Below are positions 1 to 6,144 of a DNA stretch of 7,716 nt, piece by piece. The notes beneath the pieces are model-generated. The model was not told where the DNA came from and searched no databases. It was given only the letters and a program-made list of their open reading frames with translations. Source of the DNA: Chloroflexota bacterium (GTDB lineage: Bacteria; Chloroflexota; Chloroflexia; Thermomicrobiales; UBA6265). The DNA lies in the NCBI GenBank assembly GCA_019348515.1, contig JAHWJF010000157.1, forward strand, positions 1-7,716, read 5' to 3'. A program made the position numbers and the translations under genes. The number at the start of each line of letters is the position of its first letter. Positions within the stretch are counted from its first letter, which is position 1.

Positions 1-98
1 GCTCGCGAGCGCCGCACCCGGAGTACCGTCTCCGCATCCATGCACAGACTGGGCCTGTTCCCGACGGTATCCAGCGCAAACGCGGACGAAGCCGGCAT
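1..98 (-). CDS. Possible 5' end of a gene running off the left edge (hypothetical)
   Basis: An open frame starts with ATG at 96-98, a few bases after the TIGR02588 stop, and stays open to the window edge (about 32 codons). An inner in-frame ATG lies at 39-41, after which the peptide begins MDAETVLRVRRSR. Third codon positions are mostly G or C, as expected for coding DNA here. There is no clear Shine-Dalgarno site before either ATG, and the plus strand is also open over the same stretch (1-131), so strand and reality are uncertain. If real, it would be a third gene at the end of the minus-strand operon. No family is recognised. Confidence 0.2.
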   Translation of the reverse strand, partial: MPASSAFALDTVGNRPSLCMDAETVLRVRRSR

Positions 99-103
99 CA
101 GGG

Positions 104-547
104 TCAGCGGAAGCTGGCGACACCGACCGTGAGCGCCCCAGCCGATGGATCGCTGACGAAGACCACGGTTCCCTCCGCCGTCTCGTCGCCGGCGAGGAAA
201 TCGATGGTGAACTCGGTGACCTCCGGTGCTCCTTCGCCGGTGCTCAACTCGGCCTGAATCACCACGTCCTCCGCGGTCCGGCCTCCCCGGTTCGTGACCT
301 CGATCGGCACATAGTACACACCCTCCGCGCGCCGAATCTCCCGAGCCAACGGCATCGCCTCGACAACCGGGGGTCGATTGTTCCCCGAGACGTACAGGTA
401 GGTCACCAGGCCTACCAGCGCGAGGATGAGGAAGGCGCCAATTGCGAGAGTGGTCCATTCCGCGACGGAGCGGCCGCTTCGCCCCCGCGACTCCTGCTGG
501 CCCGCCTCCTGGGCGTGGCGCCGCTGTGGCTCGTCGCCGGGCGTCAT
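104..547 (-). CDS. TIGR02588 family protein, single-pass membrane partner of TIGR02587
   Basis: A 147-residue protein with a polar N-terminus (1-29), one transmembrane helix (about 33-53, beginning EWTTLAIGAF) and an extracytoplasmic domain. That domain carries the conserved-looking stretch YYVPIEVTNRGGRTAEDV (78-95), then IDFLAGDE and VVFVSDPSAG, ending SFR. This pattern, the length and the gene pairing match the uncharacterised family TIGR02588, which is described as always lying next to the multi-pass protein TIGR02587. The external part looks like a small beta-sandwich, with the VTNRGG turn typical of such folds; this is inference. The start ATG overlaps the stop of the upstream membrane gene in an ATGA (544-547). 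The Shine-Dalgarno site is poor, so translational coupling is likely. Function is unknown; a stable two-protein membrane complex is the natural reading. Family assignment is from memory of the motif pattern. Confidence 0.82.
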   Translation of the reverse strand: MTPGDEPQRRHAQEAGQQESRGRSGRSVAEWTTLAIGAFLILALVGLVTYLYVSGNNRPPVVEAMPLAREIRRAEGVYYVPIEVTNRGGRTAEDVVIQAELSTGEGAPEVTEFTIDFLAGDETAEGTVVFVSDPSAGALTVGVASFR

Positions 548-1494
548 ACGACCAATCGCCCCGCCGCGCCACCGATGGTTGCCGGGAGCCCGAGGACGAG
601 GACCATCGAGACCGTGCGGCCGAGGGGATCATCGAGCTCGATCTGGTCGAAGAGGTAGAGGGAGAGCAGGGCGACGAGGAGAGATACCAGATAAGCCATA
701 ACCGTTTCGGTGAGGGGGCTCTGGAAGGGACCAGCCTGCGTTCCCTGCCCAGTGCCGAACCCGCTGGCGAAGACGATGATGTAGCTCAAGAGCAGCGACA
801 GGCCGATCAGGGCCAGCTGGTGGGCGTAGTCGAGCTCGGCGGCGAGCATTGGGATCTCCTCGGTCGGGGCGATCGAAAAGGCGAGAAAGATGGCGCCGAT
901 GATCGTTGCTCCAAAGTCAGCGAGAAATGCGTGGACAGCATCCTGCTCCTCTCCGCGTTGTTCGTCGCCTTGGCGACTCCGCTCGCCGCGCTGCCCGAAG
1001 ATGGCGTTGGCGACCGCGGCGCCGATACTCAGCGGCACCGCCTGGACGATGACCTTGCCGAGGACGCTCTCGAGCGGGTCGCCGAGCTGGATGCGATTGA
1101 GCACAGCCAGGACGATGACCGCCCCGACGAGGCCGACAGCCACAACGTCGACGGCTTGCTCGACGGTGGCGAACCACCCACTGTCCTCTTTGAATCCACC
1201 CGTGCGAGAGTGAGCCAGACCGAGACTGATCAGAAAGGCAAATCCGAGGAAGAGTAGCAACTTCCAGAGCTCGGTGGTGACCCCGATCCACCACATCTCC
1301 ATCGTGTAGAGGAGCGGGGTCGCGAAGATGAAGCCCCCGCTGACGGCACGGAGGACGTCATGGAGCTCGTCCCGCCAGGAGCCAGACCGGCGTTCAGACA
1401 GACTCCTCCCTGTGCCGGGGATCGCTTCTTGGGGTTGGGCCTGTCGCGCGGTCATCTGCTCGCCGCCATGGGCAGAGTGGAGTTCGTCATTCAT
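544..1494 (-). CDS. TIGR02587 family multi-pass integral membrane protein
   Basis: With the start at 1494 the protein has 316 residues: a polar N-terminus (1-40), then about seven or eight hydrophobic helices near 47-71, 77-95, 113-132, 148-166, 189-210, 226-246, 263-282 and 295-316. Recognisable motifs are WRDEL before helix 1, LLYTMEMWW in helix 1, IAPTEEIPMLAAEL (208-221), PLTETVMAYLVSLL (260-273) and the C-terminal GLPATIGGAAGRLVV. These fit the uncharacterised family TIGR02587, described as spanning the membrane about seven times and forming a two-gene operon with TIGR02588, which follows here with an ATGA overlap. A polar loop (about 167-188) rich in E, Q and R interrupts the middle. 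No substrate or enzymatic residue set is known. Start choice is open: ATG at 1492-1494 gives an ATGA overlap with a small upstream ORF; ATG at 1561-1563 has the better Shine-Dalgarno site (AGGAAGG, 5 bases away) but adds 23 unremarkable residues; ATG at 1453-1455 is also possible. The conserved core is unaffected. Confidence 0.85.
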   Translation of the reverse strand: MNDELHSAHGGEQMTARQAQPQEAIPGTGRSLSERRSGSWRDELHDVLRAVSGGFIFATPLLYTMEMWWIGVTTELWKLLLFLGFAFLISLGLAHSRTGGFKEDSGWFATVEQAVDVVAVGLVGAVIVLAVLNRIQLGDPLESVLGKVIVQAVPLSIGAAVANAIFGQRGERSRQGDEQRGEEQDAVHAFLADFGATIIGAIFLAFSIAPTEEIPMLAAELDYAHQLALIGLSLLLSYIIVFASGFGTGQGTQAGPFQSPLTETVMAYLVSLLVALLSLYLFDQIELDDPLGRTVSMVLVLGLPATIGGAAGRLVV

Positions 1495-1682
1495 GGCGAG
1501 CCGGTGCTGCCACGAAGCGCCGGCTCCTCGTCGTAGTACCAGGCTCCCATCTGGCACGCCCATCGTTCCCTTCCTCGTCGACCAGGTCGGGGGCATTGCT
1601 GTAGTCGAGGGCGACGACCGCGTCTCGTCGCCCTGCTTCCTCTACGAGCTCGCGGACGAGGAAAGATAGCGTTCGAAAGCAT
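1491..1682 (-). pseudogene. Possible small frameshifted gene ahead of the TIGR02587 gene
   Basis: Between the TAG of the calcium-loop gene (1685-1687) and the membrane gene there is a minus-strand ORF from ATG 1680-1682 to a TGA at 1491-1493. That TGA overlaps the ATG at 1492-1494 as ATGA, the same junction used by the next gene pair. The continuous 63-residue reading is very Arg-rich in its middle and unconvincing. A neighbouring frame over about 1560-1665 reads LVRELVEEAGRRDAVVALDY and onward with strongly G/C third positions, while the last part of the first frame (MGAWYYDEEPALRGS) again looks coding. Two compensating one-base shifts would give one sensible acidic protein of about 65 residues. 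Sequencing error, decay or chance are all possible. No family is recognised. Confidence 0.25.
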
Positions 1683-1684
1683 AG

Positions 1685-2422
1685 CTACGACGTTGGTGTC
1701 GCGGTCGCTTCCTGACTCTGCTGATCCTCTTCACCCTGGAGAAGGGTCTCGAACATCACGACATGGAAGTCTTTGTCAGCAACGTCCTCGCCGAGGAGGA
1801 GCCGGGCGTAGCCGCGATAGTTCGCATCACCCATAGGCACGAGGTTGATGAAGGACGATTCCGGGGCATCGCCTTGGCCGCCACAGGCGATGATGCGCCG
1901 ATCCTCCCCGACGCCCTGATGGACGGCGATAACGTATTCCTCGTCCAGGAGTTCCACGATGTCTAGGCCAGGCGCACGTTCCAGCATCCAGACCTCAGGG
2001 ATATTCTGGATCATCAAGTCTGACTCCGGGATGATCTCATCATCATCCAGGGTGCCGCTGGCATTGATGTCGATTCCGGCGTCGAGCGTGCCGTTGTCAT
2101 TCTGGTCCTCATCCGGGTCGAGGACACCGTTGCCGTTGCGGTCTTCGCCGAGGCGACCAAGATCATCCTGCGCCGGCTCTTCCACACTAACGGTGCTCGG
2201 CGTATCCGTGAGATCAATGACCTTCCGGTACTCAAGGACCCCCAACTCGTACCGTGGGTCTGCCAGAGGATCGCCACAGTCGCCGGTGTAGAGGGCAACG
2301 GTCGCTCCACTCAGCCCTGCGGGGGATTCCTGCTGAGCAATCGCTAGAGGTGCCTCGAGGCCGATCCCGGCGACCATCACCGCGCATAGGCCGAGAATTT
2401 TCCATGTCAAGCAGTACCGCAT
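1685..2422 (-). CDS. Secreted two-cysteine-domain protein with three inserted EF-hand-like calcium loops
   Basis: A 245-residue protein. Start ATG 2420-2422 follows GAGGAGG by 5 bases. Residues 1-29 form a signal peptide ending AIA-QQ. The mature part begins with VALYTGDC (Cys49). Residues 94-129 hold three contiguous 12-residue loops starting at D94, D106 and D118 (DRNGNGVLDPDE, DQNDNGTLDAGI, DINASGTLDDDE). Loops 1 and 3 have the canonical EF-hand pattern D-x-N-x-N/S-G-x-L-D-x-x-E; loop 2 lacks the final acidic residue. There are no proper E and F helices between them, so this resembles dockerin-like or thrombospondin type-3-like calcium repeats. The C-terminal half (LDIVELLD, AVHQG, IIACGGQGD with Cys180, then YRGYARLLLGE) matches the two-cysteine domain of the gene at 6254-7249, so the loops sit inside that domain. 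The tail is Gln/Thr-rich (QSQEATATPTS). Probable role: calcium-stabilised extracellular protein; the ligand is unknown. Confidence 0.82.
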   Translation of the reverse strand: MRYCLTWKILGLCAVMVAGIGLEAPLAIAQQESPAGLSGATVALYTGDCGDPLADPRYELGVLEYRKVIDLTDTPSTVSVEEPAQDDLGRLGEDRNGNGVLDPDEDQNDNGTLDAGIDINASGTLDDDEIIPESDLMIQNIPEVWMLERAPGLDIVELLDEEYVIAVHQGVGEDRRIIACGGQGDAPESSFINLVPMGDANYRGYARLLLGEDVADKDFHVVMFETLLQGEEDQQSQEATATPTS

Positions 2423-2527
2423 CGCTTCCTCCTCACTGCCGGCCCGCTGTCGGATGCTGGAGTCTCGTCATGCCGTTGTGGTGTGGGGCGGGCGATGCGG
2501 CCGCAGCGCCCGCGATAGACGAGTCAG

Positions 2528-2578
2528 GAGTCGGAGGTCGGACGGGACTCCTGACGTCCGACCTCCGACCTCCGACTC
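2528..2578. repeat. Strong hairpin with two alternative 15-bp registers
   Basis: Arm GTCGGAGGTCGGACG (2530-2544) is the exact reverse complement of 2555-2569, leaving a 10-base loop. The arm shifted by two, GAGTCGGAGGTCGGA (2528-2542), is equally the exact complement of 2564-2578, because the right side contains the direct repeat TCCGACC-TCCGACC-TCCGACTC. An inner pair CAGGAGTC (2525-2532) with GACTCCTG (2546-2553) is a third competing fold. It lies about 105 bases upstream of the 2422 start and 120 bases past the 2703 stop. There is no T-run beside it. It may be a REP-like element, a back-up terminator or an mRNA-stabilising structure; the sequence does not decide. Confidence 0.6.
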
Positions 2579-2647
2579 GGCGCGCTCAAGCAAAGCGTGA
2601 CCACCGACCTAGGGGCAATCCCGCCGCACTCTCGGCCCCGTCCAAGG

Positions 2648-2680
2648 AGACCGCCGGCTCATCTGACGAGCCAGCGGTCT
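2648..2680 (-). terminator. Probable terminator or 3' stem-loop of the cupredoxin gene
   Basis: AGACCGC (2648-2654) pairs with GCGGTCT (2674-2680); after one mismatch GGCTC (2656-2660) pairs with GAGCC (2668-2672), with a 7-base loop. The stem begins about 20 bases past the stop codon of the 2701-3606 gene, the usual place for an intrinsic terminator. Read on the minus strand, the stem is followed by CTCCTTGG, a poor T-tract, so termination may be weak or the stem may only protect the 3' end. The opposite strand has TGTTT after the stem, but no gene there needs it. Confidence 0.45.
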
Positions 2681-2700
2681 GTTTCGGACACAGCTGCCCG

Positions 2701-3606
2701 TTACTCGACGGTCAGGGTGCCGACCATCCCGGCCTGCTTGTGGCCCGGCACGTTGCAGTAGTACTCGTACACTCCCGCTGGGGCATTGATCACCGTCTCC
2801 TCGGTGGATCCCGGCGCGATATCGACGTCGATGCCCAGCACGTCAATGGCGAAGTTGTGGAGTGTCACCCCCTCGTTCGGCAGCGTCACCGTCACGTCCG
2901 TATCCGCCGGGATCGAGAACTCGGCCGGTTCGAAGTAGATGTCGTAGGACTCGACGGTAATCGCCGCTGCCCCACCGGCCTCCACCTCCTCGGCTTCAGG
3001 CGTACCGAGCGTCGGGGCATCGACGACGGTTTCGGCATCGATCAGGTAGCGGTCGCCAGATGGCACCAGAAGGGCGTCGATGATGATGGTGCCGCCAACC
3101 GTCGGATCGAAGGTTTCGACCCGGGCTGCGACGCGATCCCCCTCGACCAAACGCACGTCGCGCACGCTCACCAGTGCCGTCTGCTGCTCTTCCCGGGGCG
3201 ATGGCGTGGCCAGGAGTTGCTCGAGCTCTTCTCCCCGCTCGGCCAGAGTGCGTTGCACGTAATCATCGGTGTAGAGGGCGTAGATGCGGAGATAGTCGCC
3301 CGCGTTGAGACAGGCGACGAGTTCGCGATAGGTGGTGGTGACGGCCTCGACCGTCTCCTGATCGGCAGCCTCGCCTGTGAGCGGGCCGATCTCGGTCACA
3401 TCCGGGGTCGCCTCCGCGCCATCAGCCGTTGGCGTGCCAATGAGCTGCTCGATGTCCTCGATCGCGCGGGGCCCGATCTGGCATTCCGACGCGTCGATGT
3501 ATTCCCCGACGGGTGGGGTGGCCTCCTGGGCGATCGCGGCTGGTGTTGCCGTCAGACTCAGCGCGAGCCCGAGGGTTGCGCTCAGCAGGGTCAGGGATCT
3601 GTCCAT
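2701..3606 (-). CDS. Secreted NTF2-like / cupredoxin (blue copper) fusion protein
   Basis: Start ATG 3604-3606 is preceded by AGAGAGGA about 6 bases away; an in-frame ATG at 3625-3627 has no such site. From the chosen start there are 301 residues. Residues 1-27 are a signal peptide (MDRSLTLLSATLGLALS to AIAQ), followed by EATPP. A short segment with SECQIGPR (Cys42) leads into a region (about 84-198) whose pattern, VEAVTTTYRELVACLNAGDY through ALYTDDYV and a strand-rich end, fits an NTF2/SnoaL-like fold; Cys42 and Cys99 could pair. The C-terminal domain (about 212-301) is a plastocyanin/azurin-type cupredoxin. It has TLHNFAI (His250), a Y-E-Y-Y-C at Cys284, NVPGH (His289) and QAGM (Met294), the full His-Cys-His-Met type-1 copper set. 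Expected to bind one copper outside the membrane, for electron transfer or copper holding; the partner is unknown. No catalytic residues are evident in the NTF2-like part. Confidence 0.87.
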   Translation of the reverse strand: MDRSLTLLSATLGLALSLTATPAAIAQEATPPVGEYIDASECQIGPRAIEDIEQLIGTPTADGAEATPDVTEIGPLTGEAADQETVEAVTTTYRELVACLNAGDYLRIYALYTDDYVQRTLAERGEELEQLLATPSPREEQQTALVSVRDVRLVEGDRVAARVETFDPTVGGTIIIDALLVPSGDRYLIDAETVVDAPTLGTPEAEEVEAGGAAAITVESYDIYFEPAEFSIPADTDVTVTLPNEGVTLHNFAIDVLGIDVDIAPGSTEETVINAPAGVYEYYCNVPGHKQAGMVGTLTVE

Positions 3607-3727
3607 CGTCGTTCCTCTCTCGTTCATGCCATCTCGGCTCGGATCGCTCGTACCTCGACCACGATTGTCAGACGCGCCTCGACCTCAGCCTGAGGCAGGG
3701 GAATCGACAGCGTTATTCGAGATAGGA

Positions 3728-3778
3728 CGGCCCTCCCGACCATCGCAACGCTCCAGATGCGTGGTGCCAGGAGGGCCG
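3728..3778. other. Foldable segment in the divergent intergenic region
   Basis: CGGCCCTCC (3728-3736) is the exact reverse complement of GGAGGGCCG (3770-3778). Inside the loop ACGC (3748-3751) can pair with GCGT (3759-3762). It lies 120-170 bases upstream of the cupredoxin gene start. It could be part of that gene's 5' leader or a boundary element. No T-run adjoins either side, so it is not a typical terminator, and no known riboswitch is recognised. Confidence 0.3.
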
Positions 3779-3845
3779 GGCACCTCTTGAGCGTAGGCGC
3801 AAGGAGTGAATGCACTGGTGAACCTTGGTGGACTTATCGGTGACG

Positions 3846-3873
3846 AACGGTTGACATTCATAACGGTTGGCAT
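3846..3873. promoter_or_regulatory. Tandem 12-bp direct repeat overlapping a TTGACA box (candidate operator/promoter)
   Basis: AACGGTTGACAT (3846-3857) is repeated as AACGGTTGGCAT (3862-3873), 11 of 12 identical, start to start 16 bases. The first copy contains TTGACA (3851-3856), a perfect -35 hexamer for the plus strand. A weak -10 candidate, TAGATG, follows at 3873-3878 with a 16-base spacer. The site lies between the divergently transcribed cupredoxin gene and DUF4397 gene, the expected place for shared control. A factor binding direct repeats, such as a response regulator, is a plausible reader, but none is encoded in the window. Confidence 0.4.
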
Positions 3874-4159
3874 AGATGCGAGTTGAACCTGGATCTGGTG
3901 GCATGGCGATTGCTAAATCCTTCCGCACGCTCCGATAGTCAAGTGAATTGCCGCGCCGCGTGGCGCGACTCGGTGGAGCAGTAAACCAAGAGGAGCAATG
4001 GAAAACGTGCGTAACGCCATGAGTGTGACGGCGTCGGTTCCAGTCAAACGTTCATGTCCATTCACCGAGCCTGCAGACCCTGACACACTCTTGGTAGTTC
4101 GTGGCATTCACTTTTGCCCGAGGGGTAGTACCGACAAGAGGGAAGAAAAGGAGACCGAG

Positions 4160-5704
4160 ATGATGCATTTCCACGCGCCGGGAATGGCGATGAGTCGTGC
4201 CCTCATCCTGTTTGCACTGGCGCTCGTCTTTGCGGTGAGCCCGCTCTCTGTGGCACCCACGATGGCCCAGGGCACTCCGGCTGAAGCCGCGGCGACGCTT
4301 CGCTTCGTTCACGGTTCTCCAGGTGCTCCCGATGTGGATGTCTTGCTCGATGGACTGCCGATTCTGGAGGGGCTCCCCTTTGGGACGGTTACTGAATACG
4401 TGACCCTTTCCCCCGGCGAGCATCGACTCCAGATCGTCTCCGAAGACCAACCGCCTGCTGCCGCATTGGTCGATGAAACGCTCGACGTCGCGCCGGGCGC
4501 TGCCTACATCTTGGCGTTGTACGGCCGGCTCAACGCTATTGAGGGCGAGATTTTCCCACTCGACCTGAGCGAGATCGAACCGGGTGAAGCGCGCGTTCGG
4601 CTGATCAACCTCGCCACTGATACTGGAGACATCGACCTGCTCGAGACCGGTGGTGACGAATGGTTTGGCGATATCGGTCTGGGAGAGGCCTCAGACTACC
4701 GATCGCTGCCTCAGGGGACGTACACCGCGGACCTCCGCGGAGGTAATGACCGGGTGCTGCAAACCCTCTCCGGTCTGTCCTTTCAGGATACGCGTGTCTA
4801 CAACCTGATCGCCTTAGGCCAGATCTATGACGATACGCTCACCATGAAGGCGTTGGTCACCCGGGTAACGCCGCCTTGCGCTCGAGTACTCGAGATCGCC
4901 GGGAGTGGCGGAGACGCCTGTCTTCGGTTCGTCCATGCCTCCCCCGACGCACCACCAGTCGATGTCTATTTGAACGATGCGATCATTAGCCAAAATCTTG
5001 GGTTCGGCACTGCGACAACTTACGTTGCAGTTCCAAGCGGCGAGGGACGAGACGTGCGTGTCGTCGCAACGGGATCCCCGGTTGAGGGCGCCGTTATCGA
5101 CACGCCGCTCGACTTCGAACCGGGGCAGGCGTACGAGATGCTGATCGCCGGGACCGGAGAAGACCTCGACCTGACCGTCACTGGAACCGACCTGCGGCCC
5201 GTTCCGGAGGGCCAGGCTCGGCTCCGTGTCATCCATGCCTCGCCAGACTTGGGCGGCGTTGATATTGGCCTCCCACCAGTTGAGACGCTGTTCGAGGGGA
5301 TCAATTTCGGCGAAGCGACGAACTACGTCGTCATCGATGCCGGCACCTACCCCATCGAGATCCGTCCTACTGGCGAGGACTTGATGGTGGCGCTGCGGAC
5401 GGACGCGTCCATTGAGGAAGGGATGAGTTATGACCTGGTGGTGTTGGGGCGCCCCGCCAATCGCTCGCTGCGGTTTCTCGCCCTGCGAGCGCCACTCGCC
5501 ATCCGCACTGGGGACATCGCGACTATCGATGTCGTGACGGACGGAGCCGCTATGTCGGAGACCGTAGTGCCGCGCACGATTGAGACCGAGGTCACCCCGA
5601 CCCCCGTCGGCACGGGCCCTGGGCGTATCGCCACTCCGGAGGTCGTGACGGACGACGCGGCGGTAACGATCGAGAACGAGGCTTCCCTCACCCCTACGGG
5701 ATGA
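4160..5704 (+). CDS. Secreted DUF4397 repeat protein (four repeat units)
   Basis: A 514-residue protein. The start ATG at 4160 follows AAAGGAG by 6 bases and puts a signal peptide (1-37, ending TMAQ-GTP) at the N-terminus. The frame is open back to ATG 3998, but those 54 extra residues are polar and would bury the signal peptide. Four related units of about 90-100 residues follow, opening with LRFVHGSPGAPDVDV (47), VRLINLATDTGDIDL (146), LRFVHASPDAPPVDV (255) and LRVIHASPDLGGVDI (355). Each continues with an F-G-x-A/V-T-x-Y element and a P-G-x-A/S-Y strand. This is the DUF4397 pattern (Pfam PF14344), a beta-rich extracellular domain of unknown function. Cys240 and Cys254 flank the junction of units 2 and 3 and probably form a disulfide. 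Residues about 450-514 are a Thr/Val/Pro-rich, probably disordered tail; no LPXTG or membrane anchor is seen. It is the only convincing plus-strand gene, transcribed alone and closed by a strong terminator. A surface or adhesin-like role is a guess. Confidence 0.88.
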   Translation: MMHFHAPGMAMSRALILFALALVFAVSPLSVAPTMAQGTPAEAAATLRFVHGSPGAPDVDVLLDGLPILEGLPFGTVTEYVTLSPGEHRLQIVSEDQPPAAALVDETLDVAPGAAYILALYGRLNAIEGEIFPLDLSEIEPGEARVRLINLATDTGDIDLLETGGDEWFGDIGLGEASDYRSLPQGTYTADLRGGNDRVLQTLSGLSFQDTRVYNLIALGQIYDDTLTMKALVTRVTPPCARVLEIAGSGGDACLRFVHASPDAPPVDVYLNDAIISQNLGFGTATTYVAVPSGEGRDVRVVATGSPVEGAVIDTPLDFEPGQAYEMLIAGTGEDLDLTVTGTDLRPVPEGQARLRVIHASPDLGGVDIGLPPVETLFEGINFGEATNYVVIDAGTYPIEIRPTGEDLMVALRTDASIEEGMSYDLVVLGRPANRSLRFLALRAPLAIRTGDIATIDVVTDGAAMSETVVPRTIETEVTPTPVGTGPGRIATPEVVTDDAAVTIENEASLTPTG

Positions 5705-5724
5705 TCCACCGGCTCTCCCGTGTC

Positions 5725-5765
5725 GTGCGATGCCCATGGCACCACCCATGGGCATCGCACTTTTT
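5725..5765 (+). terminator. Rho-independent terminator of the DUF4397 gene
   Basis: GTGCGATGCCCATGG (5725-5739) is the exact reverse complement of CCATGGGCATCGCAC (5746-5760). The loop is six bases, and TTTTT follows at 5761-5765. It starts 20 bases after the TGA of the DUF4397 gene. Stem, loop and T-run are all in the standard arrangement for the plus strand. Confidence 0.93.
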
Positions 5766-5801
5766 CGTCATGATGCCAAACGTTGCATACGTGACAGGCA
5801 G

Positions 5802-5975
5802 TTGGAGTGCCCGGGCGGCGGGAATGTCCTGCGACGCTTCACCCAGGAGCGGCCGGAATTGAAGGACAAAGCGTGGGACTTCAGCGTCGGTGCCGATGGG
5901 CACGTGACGATGCCATTCGGTGCCACGGATCTCGTCACACACCTGGCTTCGCTCCTGGAACGGGAGGGGTGCTGA
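5802..5975 (+). CDS. Short orphan ORF or gene fragment (hypothetical)
   Basis: After the terminator a plus-strand frame reads from a possible TTG at 5802 to TGA at 5973-5975, about 57 residues. It includes LRRFTQERPELKDKAWDFSV, then TMPFGATDLVTHLASLLERE and a final GC. Third positions are mostly G or C and the composition looks like a folded acidic protein, better than a random shadow frame. There is no ATG in frame after the terminator and no good Shine-Dalgarno site. It may be the 3' remnant of a lost gene, a small gene with a rare start, or chance. No family is recognised. The rest of 5766-6144 shows nothing else convincing on either strand. Confidence 0.3.
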   Translation: MECPGGGNVLRRFTQERPELKDKAWDFSVGADGHVTMPFGATDLVTHLASLLEREGC

Positions 5976-6144
5976 GTCTGCCTGTGTCGTGACCCGCGAG
6001 GCCCGGGCTGGGGATGGCTGCGGTCGGGATCACTTGCGGCGTCTCAATGGCTCGGCCTACAGACGGAGGTCACCGCCAACTGCGTCTTTCCTGGAGTCAA
6101 CGAACTGGCCGCCTGTGCCGTCACCTGGCTCGAGGGCATAAACA

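Noticed and set aside
442..1257. Plus-strand open frame of 271 codons opposite the TIGR02587/02588 genes
   Set aside because: Antisense shadow of a membrane gene; composition is charged and non-family-like, and the minus strand has the known family motifs.
1487..1687. Stop-codon readthrough of the TAG at 1685-1687 into the in-phase open frame downstream
   Set aside because: The frame does stay open for about 65 codons, but in GC-rich DNA this is common. No readthrough context is visible, and the calcium-loop protein already ends in a natural Thr/Ser-rich tail.
2254..3693. Long plus-strand open frame (479 codons) across the calcium-loop gene start and the cupredoxin gene
   Set aside because: It is the complement of two convincing minus-strand genes with signal peptides, ribosome binding sites and recognisable domains; its own product is Arg/His-rich with no family features.
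4814..5755. Minus-strand open frame of 313 codons opposite the DUF4397 gene
   Set aside because: Shadow of a high-GC gene whose plus-strand reading has clear internal repeats; the frame also runs through the terminator.
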